In this document: in pieces, positions 35,642 through 43,612 of the stretch
Layout of the letters: every line of letters begins with the position of its first letter
Numbering within the stretch: position 1 is the first letter of the stretch
Assembly: GCA_903871935.1 (NCBI GenBank)
Contig: CAIQIQ010000069.1
Span: forward strand, 1 to 64,000
Length of the DNA: 64,000 nucleotides
Source: an uncultured Phycisphaerales bacterium
Lineage (GTDB): Bacteria > Planctomycetota > Phycisphaerae > Tepidisphaerales > Tepidisphaeraceae
Direction of reading: 5' to 3'
The notes under the pieces: model-generated
The model's database searches: none
Seen by the model: the letters and a program-made list of their open reading frames with translations, nothing else
Told to the model about the DNA's origin: nothing
Program-made: the position numbers and the translations under genes

Positions 35642-36607
35642 ATGTCACAGACGATGCATGCGGCCGCCATCGATCAGTTCGGCGGCCCGGAGACGTTGAC
35701 ACCTCATACACTGCCGTTGCCCGAGATCGCTCCGGATGAGATTCTCATCCGCGTCGAATCGGCCGGGGTCGGGGTATGGGACTCGTTCGAACGTGAGGGC
35801 GGGTTTGTCAGATTGGGAATGGGGCAACGGCCGCGATTCCCGTATGTGCTTGGTTCGGACGGGGCCGGTACGGTCGTCGATGTCGGCCAGAACGTCAGAG
35901 GCTTTGGCAATGGTGACCGGGTCTACGCCTACGGCTTTATGAACCCTAAGGGCGGATTCTACGCGGAGTATGTCGCCGTGAAGGCAGAGAACGCATCGCT
36001 GATCCCTGGCGATCTGGCCGTCGATCAGGCCGGCGTGATGGCGGTTGACGCCATGACGGCCCTGCGCGGCCTGGACGATGTGCTGCACCTGGGAGAGGGC
36101 GAGTCGATCCTGATCCTCGGTGCCAGCGGCGGAATCGGGCATCTGGCGGTGCAACTGGCCAAGCGAATGGGAGCCCGCGTGCTGGCGGTGGCATCCGGAG
36201 ATGACGGGGTGGAACTGTCGAGGCGCCTGGGAGCCGATGCAGCGATAGACGGTCACAAGGGCGATGTTGTCGCGGCGGCACGGCAGTTTGCCCCTGCGGG
36301 TCTCGACGCAGCTCTGATCACGGCCGGTGGCAAAGCGGCCGACAAGGTGATCGATGCTCTGCGCGAAGGCGGCCGGGCCGCCTATCCCAATGGGGTCGAT
36401 CCCACACCCAAGGCCCGTCCGAACGTACGTGCCGAAGGCTACGATGGCACGCCCAACCCAGAGGCGATCCGGAAACTCAATCGGCTGATTGAGCAGGGGC
36501 CATTTCAGGTACACATCGCTCGGACGTTCCCGCTGAGCAAAGCGGGGGAGGCGCACCGGGCGCTGCAGACGCATTTCCTAGGGAAGCTGGCGTTGCGGCC
36601 AAATTGA
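35642..36607 (+). CDS. Zinc-free MDR-family NAD(P)-dependent oxidoreductase (quinone reductase-like)
   Basis: A 321-residue medium-chain dehydrogenase/reductase without the structural-zinc cysteines. It has the GroES-like N-terminal domain (GPETLTPHTLPLPEIAPDEI) and the cofactor loop ILILGASGGIGHLAVQLAK, whose AxxGxxG form is typical of quinone oxidoreductases. It would reduce quinones or enones in the cytoplasm. The start is ATG 35642 with AGGAGA seven bases upstream; an extension to 35567 is not supported. Confidence 0.87.
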   Translation: MSQTMHAAAIDQFGGPETLTPHTLPLPEIAPDEILIRVESAGVGVWDSFEREGGFVRLGMGQRPRFPYVLGSDGAGTVVDVGQNVRGFGNGDRVYAYGFMNPKGGFYAEYVAVKAENASLIPGDLAVDQAGVMAVDAMTALRGLDDVLHLGEGESILILGASGGIGHLAVQLAKRMGARVLAVASGDDGVELSRRLGADAAIDGHKGDVVAAARQFAPAGLDAALITAGGKAADKVIDALREGGRAAYPNGVDPTPKARPNVRAEGYDGTPNPEAIRKLNRLIEQGPFQVHIARTFPLSKAGEAHRALQTHFLGKLALRPN

Positions 36608-36627
36608 AAGGATAAAAAGGGGCCAGG

Positions 36628-36636
36628 TGTGGATAA
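36628..36636 (-). promoter_or_regulatory. DnaA-box-like 9-mer
   Basis: TGTGGATAA is the exact complement of the DnaA consensus TTATCCACA. A second copy in the same orientation lies 117 bases away. Confidence 0.4.
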
Positions 36637-36643
36637 GTGACAG

Positions 36644-36680
36644 GTGCGCAGGTTCTCGGCGAGAGAACCCCCTGTGCGCT
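36644..36680. other. Strong hairpin after the oxidoreductase gene
   Basis: GGTTCTC (36651-36657) pairs with GAGAACC (36663-36669), and outer GTGCGC/GCGC-type sequences extend the stem. No T-run follows, so it is not a classical terminator. Confidence 0.4.
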
Positions 36681-36744
36681 AGGTACTGCGGAGACAAGGA
36701 GTTAGACGATAGTTGGGGGAGGAGATGCGCAGGTTCGGGGCGAT

Positions 36745-36753
36745 TGTGGATAA
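36745..36753 (-). promoter_or_regulatory. DnaA-box-like 9-mer, second copy
   Basis: TGTGGATAA again, in the same orientation as the copy at 36628 and only seven bases before the CRP-like dyad. Confidence 0.4.
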
Positions 36754-36760
36754 CTCTTTA

Positions 36761-36776
36761 TGTGAGCAAGATCACA
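36761..36776. promoter_or_regulatory. Perfect CRP/FNR-family dyad
   Basis: TGTGAGCAAGATCACA matches the CRP core TGTGA-N6-TCACA at all ten defined positions. It lies about 280 bases before the cupredoxin gene. A CRP-family regulator is a plausible binder. Confidence 0.5.
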
Positions 36777-37056
36777 GGACCAGAACATCGCGCAGAGTTC
36801 GCGGGCCGCAAAGGGTCAAGACCCCAGGCGCAACAAGCCAATTGAGCGTGTATACGGTTGTCAGAGAGTGTGCATGCGGCACAGAGAGAATAGGTCTCTC
36901 CATATGACCGGCGAGGAGCCGAGAATCCTGTTCCTGCATTACCGGGGAATCGGTGCGGCAACTGATCTGGCCAGGGGACTGCGCGCGGCACTGGATACAC
37001 AGGGGAAGTAGCGCGGCGGCGATCTGGAGTGTGACTTGTTTGTGAGGGAGAGAACC

Positions 37057-37482
37057 ATGCGTTATGCGATTGGCATGTGCATGTGCGCTGTGACGTTGGT
37101 CTTGGTCGAAGGGTGTGCCCGGCCAGGGGCGGTTGAGGAGGCACAGAAGACGCTCAATGCGGATGTGCTGGTGAGGATGAGCGGTGTTTCGTTTGTGCCC
37201 AAGCACGTAACGATCAAGGCCGGGCAGAGTGTGGAGTGGAATAACACTGCCGCTCTGGAAACACATACGGTCACCGCAGACCCGGAGCTGGCAAAGACCT
37301 CGACATCGGTGGCATTGCCGGCGGGTGCGGCGACGTTCAACTCCGGCGACCTAAAACCGGGGCAGACATTCCGTTATGTATTTACCGTGCCGGGCACATA
37401 TCGTTACTTCTGCATCCCACACGAGCGGATGGGGATGATTGGCGAAGTTGAGGTAGTGGCTGTTCCGGCGGCGCAGCCGTGA
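37057..37482 (+). CDS. Cupredoxin-family copper-binding lipoprotein
   Basis: A 141-residue type I copper protein of the plastocyanin/azurin class. The copper ligands are His70 (LETHTV), Cys119 and His122 (YFCIPHERM) and Met125 or Met127. An N-terminal signal ends in LVLVEGC (Cys20), a lipobox-like site with an unusual Glu at -2, so lipid anchoring is likely but not certain. It would carry electrons or copper outside the cytoplasmic membrane. GAGGGAGA precedes ATG 37057. It converges on the ChrB-like gene. Confidence 0.87.
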   Translation: MRYAIGMCMCAVTLVLVEGCARPGAVEEAQKTLNADVLVRMSGVSFVPKHVTIKAGQSVEWNNTAALETHTVTADPELAKTSTSVALPAGAATFNSGDLKPGQTFRYVFTVPGTYRYFCIPHERMGMIGEVEVVAVPAAQP

Positions 37483-37523
37483 GGCGCGGGTGAAGGGTGA
37501 GACCGTGCAGTCTGTGATGACCA

Positions 37524-37958
37524 TCATGGGTGCCTCGCGGCTTCCAGGCGGCACCACGCATACAGGGCGTCGTACACCTCGAACTGGTGGCACAGATTCT
37601 CCTGGTCATCGGGAAAGCGCAGGCTGAAGCCCTCGGCGATGGCCTCGAAGCCGGTGGCGATCGGATCATCACTCATGCGGTTGGTATCGGCCGCGTTGAT
37701 GACCTTGGCCAGTCGCAGCAGTGCTTTGTCTTTCAGGCCGTACTTCTCAATGATGGCGTCAAAGGAACACTTGTTGCCCTTGTGGCCCAGTTCGGCGCCG
37801 GGGGCATCAAAGGGAATGGCCCCTTCGCGCTTGGCTACCTCCTCGATCTGGCTGGCGGCAACGAACAGGAACTGAGCCTGCGAATCAACAAAGTGCTTGA
37901 TAAGCCACGGGCACGCAACGCGATCCACGTGAACATGAGAACGAGTGACCCACTTCAT
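37524..37958 (-). CDS. Chromate resistance protein ChrB C-terminal domain, stand-alone
   Basis: A 144-residue protein equal to the C-terminal domain of ChrB: KWVTRSHVHVDRVACPWLIKHFVD at the start (residues 2-25, which I read as the family signature) and FVAASQIEEVAKREGAIPFD after it. Full ChrB has an additional N-terminal half that is missing here. No chromate transporter ChrA is nearby. ATG 37958 is chosen because AAGGAG lies six bases upstream. The role of stand-alone domains is unclear; oxidative or metal stress is a guess from the adjoining cupredoxin. Confidence 0.82.
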   Translation of the reverse strand: MKWVTRSHVHVDRVACPWLIKHFVDSQAQFLFVAASQIEEVAKREGAIPFDAPGAELGHKGNKCSFDAIIEKYGLKDKALLRLAKVINAADTNRMSDDPIATGFEAIAEGFSLRFPDDQENLCHQFEVYDALYAWCRLEAARHP

Positions 37959-38060
37959 TGCCATCTCCTTGAGTGCGACGCCCACATGCGGTGGGGCATC
38001 GGTATTTCCGTGTTCCTGGCCTCAACTGCGTATGAAGTACATTTCTTGCCGGCCATCGCG

Positions 38061-41000
38061 TTAGCGTGAGCTCAGCAGTTCGATTGCCTTGGCCACTTCG
38101 TCGCGGCGAGCCTCAATGGGATCCGGCCGCGTTGTGAAACTGGTGAGCGTGGAAGTGATGGTGTCCGGCACCTCAAGCAAGGCTTTCAGCCTTTGTCTTG
38201 TGTCCGGGTCGAGCTTGTCACCTTTCTCCTTTAGCAGGCGAGAGAGTATCGCCAGGTACTCGTAGTCCTCGATTCCATCGCGGAGCATCTCAAGGCGGAT
38301 GGAGCCGACGGGTCCGGCGAGGACCGGACCGGCGGCTGTGTCGAACACTGCGTGCGGGGGATAGAGGAAGCGACCGTCGGCATTGCCCCAGGCGATGCGC
38401 ACGCCGGCGGGTGTGTCATATCCGCTCATCCACGATACGGCGTCGAGGTAGGGATTCTGCGGGTGCTTGGGATCGGGATAGGCCGCGTTGCTGGTCCAGT
38501 AGTTGGTTGCCCAGATGAGAAGTCCGTTGATCTTGCGTTGCCAGGTCTGCCATGCCCAGACGCGCATCTCGGTGCCGCCGTGGTCGATGAACTCGGTGGC
38601 GTAGGGGGCCTTGGGTGCAGTGCAGACATACCACCAGAACTGATCGCCGGCGGCCTGCTGCTGCTGTGAAGGGCCGGGCTCGTAGGAACTGGTGACCGGG
38701 CACCAGAGATTGGGGCCGCCGATCAGTGCGGGCTCAACCTGTTCCGTAAGCATCCGGCGGATGCCCGGGGCGTATTGCTTGAGCCGGGCAAAGCCGTCCA
38801 TCACGAACGGGTAGTCCTTGGGATCGGGCTCGTCGAACCAGTAGACGAAGGCGCGATCGAGCCAGCCTTTGCTTTGCAAGTGGTCTTGGAGTTGGCGGGC
38901 ATATGAGCTGAAGGCCGCCTGATACTCGGGGCTGCTGGCGGGATAGCCTAGCAAGCTTGGCTCGGTGCGCGAGGCAAAGGTGCCGCCGCCCATTCCGGGC
39001 AGGCTCACGACAAAGGTGTTGAAGTGGTAGACGTCGATTGCCTGTTGCATGGCTTTATCCCATGCGGCGAAATCCATGCGTGGCGCCAGATCGTCGGCCG
39101 AGGGTGGTTCAAAACTGCCGCCAACCAGAAGCTCGGCGTTGTTGCTCACGCGGGTGAGAGAGAGATCATCGAACCAGGCGGTGCCGGTAAGTTCGCCGGC
39201 TTCGGTCCACTTGGTTGGCCAGAGGTTTATGCGAATGCCCTTTGCGCCTGGCGGAGGCGCCGGCAAGGTGTACTCAAAACGCTGCCATTGCCCGGTACCG
39301 TCGATGGCAAAATCAACATTCCGGCCGGACATCCACTGGTCGGCCTGGTCGAAATGGCCGACCGACACCATTACGACTTGGCCAGGGCGTTGGGCGCGGC
39401 ACCAGCCGCTGAGGCGCAGGCGGTCATTGGCAGGAATGGGAATCGTTTTCTGATAGGCGACGTTGACGGTGGTGGTGGTCTTGTCGTCGACGATCTTGCG
39501 TGAGCCATTGCCGGAGTGCTTCTCAGTTTTGTCCAGCACGCCACCGGTCCACGCATCGGCCGGCCATGTGACGACGATCGGGTCCAGCGGTGCGGGGTCG
39601 TAGGGTGAAATGTGGTGACTGGCCAGCTCGGCAAAGTACTTGGCCAGTACTTCTCGCCTGGCCTTTGGGTCGGTCAATCGGTGGTACTGCCAGACGGCTG
39701 ACGGATCGAAGCCAAATGCGGTCTGGCAGGTCATCGTTTCCGGCAGTGCGAAACCGTAGACTTGCACCTCAAGAGGCACTTCGGTGGTGAGGCCGTCCGC
39801 CAGTACATGAAGCTGGCCACGATACTTTCCGGCGGCCGCGGTACGCGGCACGCTGACACGAACCCAGAGCGGCTGATTGGTGCCGGCACTGACTTGGACC
39901 GGGCGATCCATTGGCGGCAGCGGGTCGGGCCACAAGCCGGTTACGGCGCTGGGATCGCTCGTCTGGGTGATCGTCACGTATTCGGCGCGGAGCAGGTCAA
40001 TAGCGCTGGCGGGGATGCGGGCACCGCTGGCGGCGGTGAGGTCCGAGCAGGTTATCGTCAGGCCGCGCAGGAGCTGTTTCGGACGGACCACGAGCTGCGC
40101 GGCTTCGGGTTCGCCGGCCGCGGCGCGGATCACCACGGCAGCGCCTTTGGTTGTCGGAGCGGCGCGGCGATTGGAGATCTTCCATGCCGATGAGCACCAC
40201 CAGAGCTGTACCGGGCCATCGGTCAGGAGTTCGCCATAGTCAGCACGGTGAAGCTGGCCGACGTAGAGAGCGATCTCGAGTTGCAGGGGTTTGGTGGCGG
40301 GAATGGTTAGCTGCAGCGTGTAATCGCCGGGCGATTCGACGCGGTAGGGGATGTCAAAGCTGGAAGAGCCGGCAGTTGATTGCAGGTTCGCCAAGGAGGA
40401 GGTGGAAGTGCCACCGGGGCCAAGGACTTTGAGATCGGCAGTTTTGACATTAGCGGGAAGGCCGCTGAGGCGGCCGGTCAGGCGGTTGTCACTGCCGGGG
40501 GTTCCATCACCGATGCCCAGATTGCCGATCTTGATGGCCGGTTCGCCGCCGCTGACGAGGGCGAAGAGGGTGGAGCCGATCATGTTTGGCAAGGGGCGGT
40601 CGAGATCGGCGGTGTACTCGTAGTGGTTGACCTGGAGATAGCATGCGCCGTTGGCGTCGGCGGTGGCACGGAGGCGGACCCAGACGGCGGGTGCTGCGCT
40701 GGTGCCGTTACTGGGGATGGGCCATTTTTGGGTGGAGACGCTATTTAGCGTGCCCAGAGAGGTCCATCGTTTGCCATCCGATGATGTCTCGACGGTGAGG
40801 ATGCCGGAGGCGTGGTGGTTGACGGCGATGCTGATGGCCGGCTGGGATTGGCGGTGAGTGGATACAGTGTGGCGGAAGGTGAGCTGCTGGCCGGGGGCGG
40901 TGAAGACCCAGCGATTGGTGTTGAAGGTGGCCGTCTGGGTTTCGAGGCAGCGGCTCTGATTGGCGGTCTGGTCGCTGCCGGGAGCGACGAAGGTGTAGTG

Positions 41001-41534
41001 GTTGGCGTCGATCTGTTCGCCGGCGCCCAGTTCGACTTCGTCATTACGCCCGTAGAAGGGGATCGCCTCCTTGAGCACGACATCGTCAAACGCGACGGCG
41101 CCTTTCATGCCCCACACGCCGAATAGCAACGGGCTTTGTGCCGAGGTCATGTTCTCGGGCACGATGAAGAAGGAGTTGTATGTCGTCCAGTTGGAAGGGG
41201 GAGTGCCCAGGTCGCGGTTGCAGAAGGCAGGTCCGGATATGGCGGTGCCGCCACTGGCGGAGATGTTGCGGGCGCGGAACGTCAGGCCGTAGACGTGGCC
41301 GGCCTGCAGTGGCAGGGGGGCGGAGGTCCAGGCTGTGGGCACTTCTTTGCCGTCGCCGGTGACACCGATGCATTTCCCGGCATCGGGGGCAGGGCCTGCG
41401 GGGCCCCACTCTCCGCCCTTGGGCATGACCCACTGGTCGCACTTGTCGGTGCCCTGCTCGAAGGAACCGTTGGGAACCAGTGACTGACCCAATGCCACGC
41501 CGCTGATCATCAGCCCGAGTATCGCTCGCCACAT
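38061..41534 (-). CDS. Giant secreted DUF4091 glycosidase-like protein with carbohydrate-binding modules
   Basis: A 1157-residue protein with a short signal peptide (MWRAILGLMISGVALG, cleavage before QSL). In order it has a CBM4/9-like module (NGSFEQGTDKCDQW), a further jelly roll (about 170-300), Ig-like linkers, a barrel with an inserted CBM (about 700-820), and a C-terminal DUF4091 region: INGLLIWATNYWTSNA, GNADGRFLYPP and LEMLRDGIEDYEYLAILSR. FVYWFDEPDP holds a likely catalytic acid. It probably acts on an extracellular polysaccharide. ATG 41534 has GGAGGT six bases upstream, which rejects the start two codons earlier. Confidence 0.85.
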   Translation of the reverse strand: MWRAILGLMISGVALGQSLVPNGSFEQGTDKCDQWVMPKGGEWGPAGPAPDAGKCIGVTGDGKEVPTAWTSAPLPLQAGHVYGLTFRARNISASGGTAISGPAFCNRDLGTPPSNWTTYNSFFIVPENMTSAQSPLLFGVWGMKGAVAFDDVVLKEAIPFYGRNDEVELGAGEQIDANHYTFVAPGSDQTANQSRCLETQTATFNTNRWVFTAPGQQLTFRHTVSTHRQSQPAISIAVNHHASGILTVETSSDGKRWTSLGTLNSVSTQKWPIPSNGTSAAPAVWVRLRATADANGACYLQVNHYEYTADLDRPLPNMIGSTLFALVSGGEPAIKIGNLGIGDGTPGSDNRLTGRLSGLPANVKTADLKVLGPGGTSTSSLANLQSTAGSSSFDIPYRVESPGDYTLQLTIPATKPLQLEIALYVGQLHRADYGELLTDGPVQLWWCSSAWKISNRRAAPTTKGAAVVIRAAAGEPEAAQLVVRPKQLLRGLTITCSDLTAASGARIPASAIDLLRAEYVTITQTSDPSAVTGLWPDPLPPMDRPVQVSAGTNQPLWVRVSVPRTAAAGKYRGQLHVLADGLTTEVPLEVQVYGFALPETMTCQTAFGFDPSAVWQYHRLTDPKARREVLAKYFAELASHHISPYDPAPLDPIVVTWPADAWTGGVLDKTEKHSGNGSRKIVDDKTTTTVNVAYQKTIPIPANDRLRLSGWCRAQRPGQVVMVSVGHFDQADQWMSGRNVDFAIDGTGQWQRFEYTLPAPPPGAKGIRINLWPTKWTEAGELTGTAWFDDLSLTRVSNNAELLVGGSFEPPSADDLAPRMDFAAWDKAMQQAIDVYHFNTFVVSLPGMGGGTFASRTEPSLLGYPASSPEYQAAFSSYARQLQDHLQSKGWLDRAFVYWFDEPDPKDYPFVMDGFARLKQYAPGIRRMLTEQVEPALIGGPNLWCPVTSSYEPGPSQQQQAAGDQFWWYVCTAPKAPYATEFIDHGGTEMRVWAWQTWQRKINGLLIWATNYWTSNAAYPDPKHPQNPYLDAVSWMSGYDTPAGVRIAWGNADGRFLYPPHAVFDTAAGPVLAGPVGSIRLEMLRDGIEDYEYLAILSRLLKEKGDKLDPDTRQRLKALLEVPDTITSTLTSFTTRPDPIEARRDEVAKAIELLSSR

Positions 41535-41645
41535 GACCATACCTCCGCGAATATGGTATCAAAGATAATGCCCCGGCATAGGCAATCAGCGCGGATGCCA
41601 TCATGCGCCCTTTGGGCCTCCCGCGAAATGCGCACGGCCCCATGC

Positions 41646-41674
41646 TTGACGCAGTCTTCCACGACTCGTAGTTT
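41646..41674 (+). promoter_or_regulatory. Candidate promoter for a leaderless ABC exporter transcript
   Basis: TTGACG (41646-41651) and TAGTTT (41669-41674) are spaced by 17 bases, and the GTG start codon follows the -10 element by only six bases. With no Shine-Dalgarno present, the transcript probably begins at or next to the start codon. Confidence 0.5.
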
Positions 41675-41680
41675 CAGCCC

Positions 41681-43612
41681 GTGAGCCGCTCGCCTTCCAT
41701 GGAGATCGCGTCCTCCGTCCGCACTGCGGACATCCGCACATCGCATTATCTCCGCGAGATATGTCCCTATTTCCGCCACGTGCTCGGAGAGCTGATCCTC
41801 GGCGCCATCGGCGGGATCGCCATGAACACCGCTGCCGTCCTGCCTGCCATCCTGCTGGGCCGCGCGGTGGATCGGGCCCTGGCATACTCGCGCGGCGAAG
41901 CCACATTGTCGCAGGTGGGCTGGGCCGCGGCAGCCATCGTGCTTGGCAGCCTCGCCACTGACGTGCCTCGCGTCGCCAAGCGCTGGTTCCTCGCCACCGC
42001 CAACACTCGCATCCGCGCCAACCTGCGCGCTGATGCCGTCCGCGGGGTGCTTGCCTGGCCGATGTCGCGGCTCATGACCACGCCTATTGGCGACCTCATG
42101 GCGCGGATCAACGGCGACATTGAAGTGGTCGGGCAGGGCGTTCGTGAATTCGTGGTTGAGATGTGGGATACCGTGCTCTTCTCCATAACGCTGGTTGCGA
42201 CGCTGGTCATCATGGATGCGCAGTTGTCGCTGCTGGCGCTCTCGCCGGTGCCGGCCGCGATGCTCGTCGCCTATTTCGCCGGCCGCTGGGTCAGCAGGCG
42301 AACCCATGCCGCCCGCGCTGCCAACGCGGTGATGGTCAGTTCCATCCAGGAGCGGCTCACGGCCGCCCGTCTGCTTCGCCTGCTCGGCCGGACGCAGTCC
42401 GCCGTCGACCAGGTTCAGCAGCATTCGCAGGCCCAGGCCCAGGCTAATCTTGCCCTCGTGCGTCTGCGCAGTGGCCTGCAGCCCGTTTACGCCACGCTCA
42501 TGACCCTCGGCGTCATCATGGTCATCTGGCTGGGCGGCCGGCGTGTCATCACCGGCGCTCTCACACTCGGCACGTTCATTGCCTACATCGAACTCTACCG
42601 GCGCTTTGTCGATCGAGCATTTCGCGTGCCGCAACTGATCAATTCTGTCCAGAGCGGGGGAGCCGCATACGAGCGCGTTCGCCCGCTGCTTGCCAGCCCG
42701 CCCCCGATCGAGGCCGAACCGCGCTACAGTTCGTTCACGCCCGGCCATGTCGCGGGCCTGGCCGGCATCGACGAATCACCAGTGCCGCCTTGCACGGGCC
42801 CGGCGCCCGTGAGCGTTCAGGATATGGTCTTTGCGTATCCGGGGGCGTCCGCCGCCGTGCTTGCCGACGTGTCCTTTGATGTACCGGCCGGCGGCATGCT
42901 CGCCATTACCGGTCCGGTCGGATCGGGCAAGAGCGCTCTGGCTCGGGCCTTGATCGGAATCTATCCGCTGCAACAGGGGCGCATTTGCGTGGACGGACGG
43001 CCGGTCGAACAGTTCTCCGCGGCTGATCGCGCCAGTCGCATCGCCTATCTGCCAGAGGACTCCCAGGTTTTCTCCGGCGCCGTCCATGAGAACATCCTGA
43101 TGGGCCGCGCTGATGGCCCGGCGATGCAAAGCTACATCGACGCCGCCGCCCGCGCCGCTTCGCTCGATGAGGACGTGCAGGGCTTCCCCGAAGGAATGGC
43201 GACACAGATAGGCGAACTGGGTGTGCGTGTCTCCGGAGGGCAACGGCAGCGCATCGCCCTTGCCCGTGCCATAGCCGCGGCCGCGCCCTTCTCACCGGGT
43301 CTGCTGGTGTTGGATGACCCATTCTCCGCCGTCGATGTGCAGACCGAAGCGAGAATCATTGCCGCCCTGCGCGAGCTTTTCGGCCCCTCCGCCCCGCCAG
43401 ACCGTCGTGCCACCATCGTGCTGGTCTCGCATCGTCTTGCGGCATTTCCGTTGGCTGACCGTATCATCGTGCTGCAACAGGGACGCATCGCCCAGAGCGG
43501 CACGCACGGTTCGCTCATGCACGCGGATGGACTCTATCGGCGTATCTTCCTGGCCCAGCACCGCACATCCGCCGCCACCGGTCAGGCCATGCCGCTGGAG
43601 GTGACGACGTGA
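41681..43612 (+). CDS. ABC transporter, fused permease/ATPase, subunit A
   Basis: A 643-residue exporter half-transporter with six membrane helices (about 35-325) and a C-terminal ATPase. Walker A is GPVGSGKS (411-418), the signature is VSGGQRQRIALARA (517-530) and Walker B is LLVLDD (541-546). The catalytic glutamate after Walker B is replaced by Asp546, as in the degenerate site of heterodimeric exporters. The partner gene overlaps by four bases. The start is GTG 41681 without a Shine-Dalgarno but with a promoter six bases upstream. Likely cargo is a lipid, drug or peptide; the sequence does not tell. Confidence 0.9.
   Translation: MSRSPSMEIASSVRTADIRTSHYLREICPYFRHVLGELILGAIGGIAMNTAAVLPAILLGRAVDRALAYSRGEATLSQVGWAAAAIVLGSLATDVPRVAKRWFLATANTRIRANLRADAVRGVLAWPMSRLMTTPIGDLMARINGDIEVVGQGVREFVVEMWDTVLFSITLVATLVIMDAQLSLLALSPVPAAMLVAYFAGRWVSRRTHAARAANAVMVSSIQERLTAARLLRLLGRTQSAVDQVQQHSQAQAQANLALVRLRSGLQPVYATLMTLGVIMVIWLGGRRVITGALTLGTFIAYIELYRRFVDRAFRVPQLINSVQSGGAAYERVRPLLASPPPIEAEPRYSSFTPGHVAGLAGIDESPVPPCTGPAPVSVQDMVFAYPGASAAVLADVSFDVPAGGMLAITGPVGSGKSALARALIGIYPLQQGRICVDGRPVEQFSAADRASRIAYLPEDSQVFSGAVHENILMGRADGPAMQSYIDAAARAASLDEDVQGFPEGMATQIGELGVRVSGGQRQRIALARAIAAAAPFSPGLLVLDDPFSAVDVQTEARIIAALRELFGPSAPPDRRATIVLVSHRLAAFPLADRIIVLQQGRIAQSGTHGSLMHADGLYRRIFLAQHRTSAATGQAMPLEVTT

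Larger units (their letters stand above)
36608..37056. other. Intergenic region with several protein-binding motifs
   Basis: About 450 bases without a convincing gene. It contains two perfect DnaA-box-like 9-mers, one perfect CRP-like dyad, a strong hairpin and a repeated TGCGCAGGTTC (36645-36655 and 36726-36736). A 45-codon frame at 36874-37011 is open but weakly supported. Confidence 0.5.

Noticed and set aside
36608-36780. A chromosome replication origin, suggested by DnaA-like boxes.
   Set aside because: Only two boxes occur, the DNA is not AT-rich, and dnaA or dnaN are not nearby.
36874-37011. A 45-codon frame ending before the cupredoxin gene.
   Set aside because: The ribosome-binding site is weak and the sequence has no conserved feature I know, so it is noted but not listed as a gene.
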